From NCBI GenBank assembly GCA_036675425.1, contig JAKFFB010000203.1, forward strand, positions 1 through 22,897: 22,897 nt of DNA. The letters are read 5' to 3'. The position numbers were made by a program, and so were the translations under genes. The stretch comes from SCTD01 sp036675425. GTDB lineage: Bacteria > Actinomycetota > Actinomycetes > Mycobacteriales > SCTD01. Below are positions 13,001-20,033 of this stretch, piece after piece. A model generated the notes under the pieces. It saw only the letters and a list, made by a program, of their open reading frames with translations, did no database searches and was not told the DNA's origin. How positions within the stretch are numbered: position 1 is the stretch's first letter; each line of letters starts with the position of its first letter.

Positions 13001-14095
13001 ATGCAGTTCCAGCTCACCGACGAGCAGCGGGCGCTCCAGTCCGCCGTCCGCTCCTACCTGCGCGACAAGTTCGGCCCCGCGCAGGTTCGCGAGCTCTACG
13101 AGAACCCCGACAGCGACGGCATTCCCGCGTCCCTCTGGTCTGCGCTGGGCGAGCAGGGCTGGCTGGCCGTGCTCGTGCCCGAGGAGAACGACGGCATCGG
13201 CCTCGGCCTGCTCGACGCCTCCGTGCTGGCCCGCGAGTTCGGCGCCGGCACCGTGCCCGGGCCCTGGCTCGGGACCGTCCTGGCCGGCGAGGCGATCCGG
13301 CTCGCCGGCTCCAAGGAGCAGCAGTCCGAGCGGCTCCCCGGCATCGCCGCCGGCCAGACCAAGGGCGCCGTCGCGCTGCTGAAGCAGGGCTCCTCCCCCG
13401 ACCCGGCCAACGCCCCGGCGACCGCGTCCGGCGGATCGCTCTCCGGGCGGCTCGACCTGGTCGAGTACGCCTCGGCCGCCGACGTCCTCGTCGTCGCCGC
13501 GCAGGACGGCCTCTACCTGGTCGACCCGCGCGGGGCAGGCGTCACGATCGCGTCGCACGACTCGCGCGACCGGACCACCCGCCTCGACACCGTCACCCTC
13601 GACGGCGCGCCCGGGGAGAAGCTCGACGCCTCCTCGCCCGAGGTGCTGCAGCAGCTGCTCGACGCGGCTGCCGTGCTGGTGGCCAGCGACCTGGTCGGGA
13701 TCGCCCGCAAGGCGCTGACCGACACGGTGGAGTACGACAAGACGCGCGTGCAGTTCGGCAAGCCGGTCGGGTCCTTCCAGGCCATCAAGCACGAGCTGGC
13801 CGACCTGCACATCGCGATCACCTTCGCCGAGCACGCCGCGACGTACGCCGCCTACGCCGCCGACGTCGACGCGCCGGACCGGGCGCTGGCCGCGTCCATC
13901 GCCAAGGCGAAGGCCGCCGACGCGGCCGACACCGCGACCGCCGCGATGATCCAGTTCCACGGCGGCATCGGCTACACCTGGGAGCACGACACGCACTTCT
14001 ACTTCAAGCGGTGCAAGCGCCTCCAGGGCGCGTACGGCGATGCGGCCCAGCACCGCGAGCGCATCGCGAAGCTGGCCGTCGACCGCGCGTCGTGA
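13001..14095 (+). CDS. Acyl-CoA dehydrogenase, small (beta-like) subunit of a heteromer
   Basis: A 364-residue, degenerate member of the acyl-CoA dehydrogenase family (FadE18/FadE27 type). The N-domain reads MQFQLTDEQRALQSAVRSYL, the central beta-domain (~110-215) is short and poorly conserved, and the C-domain keeps FAD-contact features such as YDKTRVQFGKPVGSFQ (245-260) and FHGGIGYTWEHDTHFYFKR (319-337). The segment matching the classic EGTS loop (~341-350, LQGAYGDAAQ) lacks a catalytic Glu, as in known non-catalytic partners that still help bind FAD. It is preceded by GAGGAGA and sits 16 bp after the alpha-like gene, fitting a stoichiometric complex. Its stop overlaps the GTG of the SDR gene. 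A sterol or branched-chain substrate is an inference from subunit type. Confidence 0.92.
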   Translation: MQFQLTDEQRALQSAVRSYLRDKFGPAQVRELYENPDSDGIPASLWSALGEQGWLAVLVPEENDGIGLGLLDASVLAREFGAGTVPGPWLGTVLAGEAIRLAGSKEQQSERLPGIAAGQTKGAVALLKQGSSPDPANAPATASGGSLSGRLDLVEYASAADVLVVAAQDGLYLVDPRGAGVTIASHDSRDRTTRLDTVTLDGAPGEKLDASSPEVLQQLLDAAAVLVASDLVGIARKALTDTVEYDKTRVQFGKPVGSFQAIKHELADLHIAITFAEHAATYAAYAADVDAPDRALAASIAKAKAADAADTATAAMIQFHGGIGYTWEHDTHFYFKRCKRLQGAYGDAAQHRERIAKLAVDRAS

Positions 14096-14901
14096 GCGGC
14101 TCCTCCAAGGTCGCGCTCATCACCGGCGGCGCCTCCGGCTTCGGCAAGGAGGTGGCGCGCCAGCTCGTCCGGCGCGGTGACGCCGTCGTGCTCTGCGACG
14201 TCAACGACGCGGACGGGCAGGCGGTGGCCGACGAGCTCGGCGCGACCTACCTGCACTGCGACGTGTCCGACTACGACGAGGTCGTGGCGACGACGAAGGC
14301 CGCGGAGGAGGTGCACGGCGGGCTGGACATGGTGTTCCTCAACGCCGGCATCTCGACCGGCTGCGGCATCGGCGACGACTTCGACCTGGTCCGCTACCGC
14401 CGGGCGATGGGCATCAACCTCGACGGCGTCGTCTACGGCGCCCACGCCGCCATCCCGGCTCTCCGCCGGCGCGGCGGCGGGTCGATCGTGGCCACCGCGT
14501 CGATGGCCGGGCTGACCGGGACGCCGTTCGACCCGGTCTACGGCGCGAACAAGCACGCTGTGGTCGGGCTCGTCCGCGCCCTGGGGCCGGCGCTCGCTCC
14601 GGACCGCATCACGGTGAACGCCTTCTGCCCGGGCTTCGCCGAGACCAAGATCATCACCGACATCAAGGCGGTGCTGCAGGACAGCGGGGTGCCGATCATC
14701 CCGGTCGAGGTCGCGGGCGAGGCGGTGCTGCAGGCGTTCGACAGCACCGAGACCGGCCAGGCCTGGCTGCTGCAGGCCGGTCGGGACGTGATGGTCTACA
14801 GGTTCCGCGGGATCCCCGGACCGCTCGACGACAAGGGCGAGCCGGCCATGCCGGCCGACCCCACCGGCATCCCCACCGGCGCCGCGGAGCCCCCGGCGTA
14901 G
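14092..14901 (+). CDS. Short-chain dehydrogenase/reductase
   Basis: A 269-residue classical SDR. It shows the Rossmann motif TGGASGFG (11-18), Asp36 at the end of beta-2 (VVLCDVND), which favours NAD(H) over NADP(H), CDVSD (56-60), NAG (84-86), the catalytic Ser137 in ATASMAG, and YGANK with Tyr150 and Lys154. PGFAETKI follows, and a Pro/Gly-rich tail (PGPLDDKGEPAMPAD...) ends the protein. Starting with GTG at 14092, it overlaps the preceding dehydrogenase stop (GTGA), so it is the third gene of the fadE operon and probably acts on the same pathway, for example as a 3-hydroxyacyl-CoA or alcohol dehydrogenase. The substrate is not assignable. A strong hairpin follows. Confidence 0.93.
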   Translation: MSGSSKVALITGGASGFGKEVARQLVRRGDAVVLCDVNDADGQAVADELGATYLHCDVSDYDEVVATTKAAEEVHGGLDMVFLNAGISTGCGIGDDFDLVRYRRAMGINLDGVVYGAHAAIPALRRRGGGSIVATASMAGLTGTPFDPVYGANKHAVVGLVRALGPALAPDRITVNAFCPGFAETKIITDIKAVLQDSGVPIIPVEVAGEAVLQAFDSTETGQAWLLQAGRDVMVYRFRGIPGPLDDKGEPAMPADPTGIPTGAAEPPA

Positions 14902-14910
14902 TCCGGACAT

Positions 14911-14950
14911 GACGACGGCCCCCGCTCGTGCTGGAGCGGGGGCCGTCGTC
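14911..14950. terminator. Strong bidirectional terminator hairpin
   Basis: GACGACGGCCCCCGCTC (14911-14927) and its exact complement GAGCGGGGGCCGTCGTC (14934-14950) form a 17-bp perfect stem with a 6-nt loop, 9 nt after the SDR stop and 5 nt before the stop of the convergent small-peptide gene. No T-tract is present. The symmetry and position between convergent genes indicate termination of both transcripts. Confidence 0.85.
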
Positions 14951-14955
14951 GTGGA

Positions 14956-15111
14956 TCAGGAGGCGGGGTCCTCGCACTCCTTGACGTTCTCGTAGCCGAG
15001 GAAGGCCTGCAGCTCGCAGGCGGTCGTCGGAAGGGGGCCGGCGGAGGCGGGCGCCGCCAGGGCACCGGCGAAGGCGGCGCTCAGCGCGAGGGTGAGCAGG
15101 GTCTTGCGCAA
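14956..15111 (-). CDS. Very small secreted peptide (51 aa)
   Basis: A 51-residue protein, about 24 residues of signal peptide (RKTLLTLALSAAFAGALAAPASA) and a mature part of only ~27 residues ending LGYENVKECEDPAS, with two cysteines (CELQ and KEC) that could form one disulfide. I chose TTG at 15111 because AAGGAG lies 6 nt upstream. An in-frame ATG at 15129 overlaps the upstream stop as ATGA and would add MIKETP; it has no Shine-Dalgarno sequence, but coupled reinitiation there is possible. It is the last gene of the minus-strand operon, after the 70-aa membrane protein, and abuts a strong terminator. I do not recognise a family. The intact export signal and ribosome site argue that it is real. 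Confidence 0.72.
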   Translation of the reverse strand: MRKTLLTLALSAAFAGALAAPASAGPLPTTACELQAFLGYENVKECEDPAS

Positions 15112-15125
15112 GGGGGTCTCCTTGA

Positions 15126-15338
15126 TCATCGAGCGATCGGTGGCGGCACTCTGCCAGATCCGCCCCGGTTTGTCCGCCACAGCCGCACCAGCGTCCAGAG
15201 CAGGACCAGCCACAGCGCCCAGAGCAGCAGGATCGCCCACAGCGGCGCGACGAGGCCTGCCGCCGCGTAGAAGATGCCCGCGCCGAGGTGCGCGATCACG
15301 GCCAGGACGAGGACCAGTCGGTCGCTGGTGGGGTTCAT
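15126..15338 (-). CDS. Small two-helix membrane protein (70 aa)
   Basis: A 70-residue protein, MNPTSDRLVLVLAVIAHL..., with two strongly hydrophobic segments (about residues 7-29 and 31-52) rich in Leu, Ala and Trp, followed by a basic tail (RLWRTNRGGSGR) that is probably cytoplasmic under the positive-inside rule. It starts 5 nt after the stop of the lactate-monooxygenase-like gene and shows no Shine-Dalgarno sequence, so translation is probably coupled. Its TGA overlaps an ATG of the next small gene (ATGA). The start at 15338 is preferred because the frame upstream is in the coding region of the flavoenzyme. Function is unknown; a structural or accessory membrane role cannot be excluded. Confidence 0.75.
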   Translation of the reverse strand: MNPTSDRLVLVLAVIAHLGAGIFYAAAGLVAPLWAILLLWALWLVLLWTLVRLWRTNRGGSGRVPPPIAR

Positions 15339-15343
15339 GACGG

Positions 15344-16504
15344 TCAGACGCGGACGAGCGACTCGCGGTTCAGCTCGCTCACCGACGCGTGCCCGGCGAG
15401 CCCGGCCTGCAGGTCGAGGTCGGCCAGGAAGCAGCGCAGCACGTGGTGCACGCCCTGCTCCCCCGCGAGGGCCAGGCCGTGCACCCACGGCCGGCCGAGC
15501 AGGACGGCGGACGCGCCCAGCGCGAGCGCCTTGCAGGCGTCGGCGCCCGTGCGGATCCCGCTGTCGAAGAGCACCGGCAGATCCCCCGCGACCTCGACCA
15601 CGCCCGGCAGCGCGTCGAGGGAGCCGATCGCGCCGTCGACCTGACGCCCGCCGTGGTTGCTGCAGACGATCGCCTGCACCCCGATCGACCGGGCCTTCGC
15701 GACGTCGTCGGGGTGCTGGATCCCCTTGAGCACCAGGGGAAGCGACGTGTGGTCGCGCAGGAACGCGATGTCGTCCCAGGTCAGCGTCGGGTTGTTGAAC
15801 AGCCCGACGAACTTCAGCACCGCCGCGCCCTCGTCCTCCTCCGGAGTCTTCTCCAGCCCCTGCCGGAAGACCGGGTCGGCGAAGTAGTTCGCGACGCCCT
15901 CCGCCTTGAGGAACGGCAGGTACGCCGCGGACAGGTCGCGCGGCCGCCAGCCGAGCTGCCAGGTGTCGAGCGTGATGACGACGGCCTCGTAGCGCGCGGC
16001 CTCGGCCCGGCGTACGAACGAGGCGGCCAGGTCGCGGTCGGCCGGCCAGTAGAGCTGGTACCAGCGGGAGGCGTCCGGGGCCTGCGCCGCGACGTCCTCG
16101 ATGGTGTTCGACGACGCGGTCGACACCACCATCGTCAGCCCCATCGCGGCAGCCGCGCGGGCCACGGCGAGCTCGGCGTCGGGGTGCACGATCGACAGCA
16201 CGCCGACCGGCGCGAGCATGACCGGCGCCGGCATCGTCGTGCCGAGCAGGGTGGTCTCGTGCGCCCGCTGCGCCGGGATGCCCTTGAGCATCCGCGGGAC
16301 CAGCCGCCAGCGGTCGAAGGCCTCGCGGTTGGCGCGCATCGTGTCCTCACCGCCGGCGCCGCCGGCGACGTAGCCGACCGCGCCCGGGGTCATGGCGTCG
16401 TACGCCGCCTTCTCGGTCTCCCGCCAGCCGAAGGGCAGGGTCGGCTGCTCGCCGAACAGCCCCTTGAGGTAGACCTCGTTCTGGAAGTCAGCGAATGCGC
16501 TCAT
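15344..16504 (-). CDS. FMN alpha-hydroxy-acid oxidase, lactate 2-monooxygenase-like
   Basis: A 386-residue flavoprotein whose whole length resembles mycobacterial lactate 2-monooxygenase, which converts L-lactate and O2 to acetate, CO2 and water. Family residues are in place: Tyr45 (GYVAGG), Gly101 (APVGV, matching the Gly that distinguishes monooxygenase from oxidase behaviour in the M. smegmatis enzyme), Tyr152 (LYWPADRD), Asp180 (LDTW), Lys260 (VLKGIQHPDD), the base His284 with Arg287 (SNHGGRQ), and the FMN-phosphate loop DSGIRTGAD (314-322) with GRP (337-339). The substrate could be another 2-hydroxy acid. It has a TAGGAAA-type ribosome site. It heads a minus-strand operon with two small genes and diverges from the DUF1330 gene across 30 bp. 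Confidence 0.92.
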   Translation of the reverse strand: MSAFADFQNEVYLKGLFGEQPTLPFGWRETEKAAYDAMTPGAVGYVAGGAGGEDTMRANREAFDRWRLVPRMLKGIPAQRAHETTLLGTTMPAPVMLAPVGVLSIVHPDAELAVARAAAAMGLTMVVSTASSNTIEDVAAQAPDASRWYQLYWPADRDLAASFVRRAEAARYEAVVITLDTWQLGWRPRDLSAAYLPFLKAEGVANYFADPVFRQGLEKTPEEDEGAAVLKFVGLFNNPTLTWDDIAFLRDHTSLPLVLKGIQHPDDVAKARSIGVQAIVCSNHGGRQVDGAIGSLDALPGVVEVAGDLPVLFDSGIRTGADACKALALGASAVLLGRPWVHGLALAGEQGVHHVLRCFLADLDLQAGLAGHASVSELNRESLVRV

Positions 16505-16534
16505 CCGCGTTTCCTACCGCAGTCAGGAGATCTC

Positions 16535-16906
16535 GTGGCGGTCGACCCTCGTGGTGCCGACCTCAAGCGCTACCTCGCCGAGGACCCGGGCGGGCCGGTG
16601 GTGATGCTGAACCTGCTGCGGTTCCGGGCCGACGGCGGGCGGGAGCGCTACCTGGAGTACGTCGAGCACTTCCGGACGACCGCCGCCCCGCACGGCGCCG
16701 AGGTGCTCTACGTCGGCGACGGGTCGACCCCGCTGGTCGCCGAGGAGGGTCAGGCCTGGGACGCGGTGCTCCTGGTGCGCTACCCGAGCCGGCAGGCGTT
16801 CAGCGACATGGTGCGCGACCCCGCCTACAGCGCGGGAACGCACCTGCGCACCGAGGCCCTGCAGGAAGCCGTCCTGCAGGCGACGACCGAGTGGAGGACC
16901 GCATGA
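16535..16906 (+). CDS. DUF1330 family protein
   Basis: A 123-residue protein of the DUF1330 family, small dimeric alpha/beta-barrel (ferredoxin-like) proteins of unknown activity. The characteristic core reads VVMLNLLRFRADGGRERYLEYVEHF (~22-46), then a beta segment GAEVLYVGDGSTPLV, and AVLLVRYPSRQAFSDMVRDPAY. The GTG start at 16535 is supported by AGGAGA 5 nt upstream. The stop overlaps the ATG of the quinone-oxidoreductase-like gene (ATGA), so the pair is cotranscribed. The start codon is only 30 bp from that of the opposing lactate-monooxygenase-like gene. Confidence 0.88.
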   Translation: MAVDPRGADLKRYLAEDPGGPVVMLNLLRFRADGGRERYLEYVEHFRTTAAPHGAEVLYVGDGSTPLVAEEGQAWDAVLLVRYPSRQAFSDMVRDPAYSAGTHLRTEALQEAVLQATTEWRTA

Positions 16907-17868
16907 GGGCCTGGCAGGTGCACGAGCTCGGCGAGCCGCAGGACGTGCTGCGCCTGGAGGACGTCCCCGAGCCGGTGAGCCACGCCGGGATGCTGCGGCT
17001 GCGGGTCGACGCGGTCGCGCTGAACTTCCCGGACGTCCTGCTCTGCCGCGGGATGTACCAGGAGAAGCCCGAGCTCCCGTTCACCCCCGGGCTCGAGGTC
17101 TGCGGCACCGTGCTCGACGGGCCCCGCGCCGGTGAGCGCGTCCTCGGCGGACCGGGCCTGCCCAGGGGTGGTCTGGCCGAGCAGGTGCTCATCCCCGAGA
17201 CCGGCGCCCACCGGGTGCCCGACGACATGCCGGCCGGCAAGGCGGCGAGCCTCTACATCACCTACCAGACCGGGTACGTCGGACTGCACCGCCGGGCGCA
17301 GCTCAAGGAGGGCGAGACGCTCCTGGTGCACGCCGGCGCCGGCGGCGTCGGCAGCGCCGCCATCCAGCTCGGCAAGGCCGCCGGGGCGCGGGTCATCGCG
17401 ACCGCAGGCGGCCCCGACAAGGTCAAGGTCTGCGAGGAGCTCGGCGCCGACGTGGCGATCGACTACAGCTCCGAGGACTTCGTCGCCGTGGTCAAGGACG
17501 TCACCGCCGGTCGCGGCGCCGACGTCATCTACGACTCGGTGGGTGGAGACGTCTTCGACAAGAGCCGCAGGTGCATCGCCTTCGAGGGCCGGATCGTGGT
17601 GGTCGGCTTCGCCGGCGGCCGGATCGCCGACGCCCCCACCAACCACGCGCTCGTGAAGAACTACTCGATCGTCGGCCTGCACTGGGGGCTCTACCGGCAC
17701 CACGAGCCGCAGATCTTCCATGACACCCATGCCGCGCTGCTCGACCTGTGGGCGCGCCGCGCGATCGACCCGCTGGTGGGGGCCGAGCTGCCGCTCGAGG
17801 ACGCCCCCGCCGCGCTCACCCGGCTGTCGGACCGCGGCACCGTCGGCAAGGTCGTGCTGCTGCCGTAA
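16903..17868 (+). CDS. NADPH:quinone oxidoreductase-like MDR protein
   Basis: A 321-residue medium-chain dehydrogenase/reductase of the zeta-crystallin/QOR type. The GroES-like N-domain (~1-115) has ALNFPDVLLCRGMYQ and PFTPGLEVCGTV but no catalytic or structural zinc-ligand cluster, and the Rossmann domain has LLVHAGAGGVGSAAIQLGKAAG (GAGGVG at 145-150), then ADVAIDYSSED and GADVIYDSVGGDVFD. The lack of zinc sites argues for a quinone/enone reductase or trans-enoyl-CoA reductase-type reaction rather than alcohol oxidation. It overlaps the DUF1330 gene by 4 nt. The 61-bp gap after its TAA contains only a C-rich stretch and the next ribosome site. Confidence 0.93.
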   Translation: MRAWQVHELGEPQDVLRLEDVPEPVSHAGMLRLRVDAVALNFPDVLLCRGMYQEKPELPFTPGLEVCGTVLDGPRAGERVLGGPGLPRGGLAEQVLIPETGAHRVPDDMPAGKAASLYITYQTGYVGLHRRAQLKEGETLLVHAGAGGVGSAAIQLGKAAGARVIATAGGPDKVKVCEELGADVAIDYSSEDFVAVVKDVTAGRGADVIYDSVGGDVFDKSRRCIAFEGRIVVVGFAGGRIADAPTNHALVKNYSIVGLHWGLYRHHEPQIFHDTHAALLDLWARRAIDPLVGAELPLEDAPAALTRLSDRGTVGKVVLLP

Positions 17869-17929
17869 CGGCAGGAGAACCCCCCCCAACGGCGAAGAGA
17901 ACGGGACCCCAGCAGCGCAGGAGCCCCCG

Positions 17930-19045
17930 ATGTCCGTCCGCCGTACCGTCCTCGCCGGTGTCGTCGCCGCGCTCACCGCCGTGAGCGTCGCCCCCGCCGT
18001 CGCCCACCACGACAACGGCAAGGGCAAGAGCCGGGACGCCCACAGCGGCAAGCCGCGCCCCGCGCAGCAGGACGACCCGTGCACCGGGGACCCCTACTCC
18101 GTGGAGCGGATGAGCCTGGCCGTGCAGGGCCAGGAGGCCCTCGCGCTCGTCGCGACCCCGCGCAGGAAGCCGCGCGGCATCGTCGTCTTCGACCACGGCT
18201 ACGGCCACACGATGGAGAGCTGGCGCGAGCACGTGGCCCGTACGGCGGACACGCTCGGCGTCATCGCGATCGCCCCGAACTACCGCGGTCAGACCGTCCC
18301 GCCGCCCGGCCAGAAGGCCTCCAGCCGCGGCTGGCGCGTGGCCGAGGGCGCCGCGGACACCATCGCCTACGCCCAGCACTTCGAGCGGCTCTGCAAGCCC
18401 ACCGGCACCAACGTCGTCTACGGCGTCAGCATGGGCGGCAACACCAGCGGGCTGGTCGTCGCGGCGCAGCCCAAGGGGCCGGACGGCAAGCCGCTGTTCG
18501 ACTACTGGGTCGACGTCGAGGGCGCCGTGAACGTGACCGAGACCTACGCCGGAGCCAGCGTCCTCGCGGACGCGAACGAGTTCGCCGCGAACGCCAAGGA
18601 AGACATCGAGCAGGCCTTCGGCGGCACCCCGATGGACGCCCCGGAGGCCTACCAGCAGCGCACCGTCGTCAACCGCACCGAGGAGATCGCGGCTGCCGGC
18701 CTCAAGGGCGTCGTCGTGGTGCACGGTCTGGTCGACGGCCTGGTGCCCTCCAACCAGAGCCGCGAGCTGCAGGCGCTGCTGCGCGCCCAGGGCGTTCCGG
18801 TCGACATGTGGACGGCGGTCACCCGCAAGGAGGGCACCGAGTCCGGCACGACCATCGACGGCTACGCCATCGGCGAGGACTCCCCCTTCGCCGGCCACGC
18901 CAGCGAGACGAGCACGACCCACGTCGTCGGCGTGGCCGGCTTCGCGGCGCTGGAGCGGCTCTACTCGACGACGCCGTTCACCTGCGGTGAGAAGGTCTAC
19001 GACGGGATGACCGGACTGGCTCCGTACGCCGAGAGCGACTGCTGA
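17930..19045 (+). CDS. Secreted alpha/beta hydrolase
   Basis: A 371-residue exported hydrolase. The signal peptide is MSVRRTVLAGVVAALTAVSVAPAVA (cleavage near 25), followed by a charged His/Lys/Ser-rich linker (26-48). The core shows DHGYGHTMESW (89-99) as oxyanion region, APNYRGQ (115-121), the nucleophile elbow VYGVSMGG with Ser167, an acid candidate Asp269 in VHGLVDGLVPSN, and His323 or His331 near the C-terminus (GHASETSTTH). Cys51, Cys155, Cys352 and the terminal Cys371 may form two disulfides. It resembles prolyl-oligopeptidase/acyl-hydrolase type exported esterases; the substrate is unknown. AGGAG lies 7 nt before the ATG at 17930. The patatin gene follows after 13 bp. Confidence 0.9.
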   Translation: MSVRRTVLAGVVAALTAVSVAPAVAHHDNGKGKSRDAHSGKPRPAQQDDPCTGDPYSVERMSLAVQGQEALALVATPRRKPRGIVVFDHGYGHTMESWREHVARTADTLGVIAIAPNYRGQTVPPPGQKASSRGWRVAEGAADTIAYAQHFERLCKPTGTNVVYGVSMGGNTSGLVVAAQPKGPDGKPLFDYWVDVEGAVNVTETYAGASVLADANEFAANAKEDIEQAFGGTPMDAPEAYQQRTVVNRTEEIAAAGLKGVVVVHGLVDGLVPSNQSRELQALLRAQGVPVDMWTAVTRKEGTESGTTIDGYAIGEDSPFAGHASETSTTHVVGVAGFAALERLYSTTPFTCGEKVYDGMTGLAPYAESDC

Positions 19046-19058
19046 CACGCTGGATGAC

Positions 19059-20033
19059 ATGAGCCCGGCACCCGCACCTCGTACGGCGGTCGTGATGGCC
19101 GCCGGCGGCCTCATCGGGCAGGCCTTCCACCTCGGCGTGCTGAGCGCCCTGCAGGAGATCACCGGCTTCGACGCGCGCCGGGTGCAGACGCTGGTCGGCA
19201 CCTCGGCCGGCTCGCTGGTGGCCGCCGGTCTCTCCGCCGGCCTGTCCGCCGACGACCTGATCGCTGCGGTGACCGGCGAGCCGATGTCGGCCGAGGGGCA
19301 GCGCGTGATCGGCGCCCGCCCACGTGGCCTGCGCATGCCCGACGTCCCCGAGCCCGAGCCGCGCGGAGGCCTGCTGGCCCCGCAGGCCGTGCTCGCGGCG
19401 GCCCGCCGGCCGTGGAAGGTCCGGCCGATCGCCGTCGCCTCCAGCCTGCTGCCGCGCGGGAAGACGCCCACCGACATGATCGCCCGCAGCCTGCACGCGC
19501 TGCACGGCGACACCTGGCCGGACCGCGACCTGCGGATCTGCGCCGTCCGCGCCCGCGACGCCCGGCGGGTGGTCTTCGGGACGTCCCGGGCGCCGATGAC
19601 CGACGTCGGGACCGCCGTCGCGGCCTCCTGCGCGATCCCGGCCTACTTCCGGCCGGTGACCGTCGACGGGCAGGACTACGTCGACGGCGGCGTGCACTCG
19701 CCGAGCAACGCCGACGTGGTGCTGCGCGACGCCTTCGACCTGGTGGTCGTGCTCTCGCCGATGACGCAGGGCCGTGGCACCGCCCTGCGCCCGCGCGTCG
19801 ACACCCCCGCGCGGCTGGCGATGCGCCGATTCCTGGCCGGTGAGGTGCGCCGGCTGCGGCGGCGGGGCGCCGAGGTCGTCGTCCTGCAGCCGGGAGCCGA
19901 TGACCTGCCGGTGATGGGGCTCAACCCGATGCAGCACAGCCGGGTCGACGACGTGCTGCGGGTGGCCGCGGCGTCGACGCGCCGCCGGCTGGAGGCGCAG
20001 CCGCGCCTGGTGGAGCTGCTGGCGGGCGCTTAG
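19059..20033 (+). CDS. Patatin-like phospholipase family protein
   Basis: A 324-residue patatin-domain hydrolase with a Ser-Asp dyad. The nucleophile motif GTSAG (47-51, Ser49) and the DGG motif (209-211, Asp209) are intact. The oxyanion loop reads AAGGLIGQAFHLGVL (14-28), lacking the Arg of the classic GGGxRG loop, a variation seen in bacterial members. No signal peptide or membrane segment is visible, so it is probably cytoplasmic or peripherally bound to membrane lipid. It follows the secreted hydrolase by 13 bp with only a weak GGAT ribosome site. Its TAG overlaps the TAA of the convergent lytic transglycosylase gene by 4 nt (20030-20033), with no terminator between. Confidence 0.92.
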   Translation: MSPAPAPRTAVVMAAGGLIGQAFHLGVLSALQEITGFDARRVQTLVGTSAGSLVAAGLSAGLSADDLIAAVTGEPMSAEGQRVIGARPRGLRMPDVPEPEPRGGLLAPQAVLAAARRPWKVRPIAVASSLLPRGKTPTDMIARSLHALHGDTWPDRDLRICAVRARDARRVVFGTSRAPMTDVGTAVAASCAIPAYFRPVTVDGQDYVDGGVHSPSNADVVLRDAFDLVVVLSPMTQGRGTALRPRVDTPARLAMRRFLAGEVRRLRRRGAEVVVLQPGADDLPVMGLNPMQHSRVDDVLRVAAASTRRRLEAQPRLVELLAGA

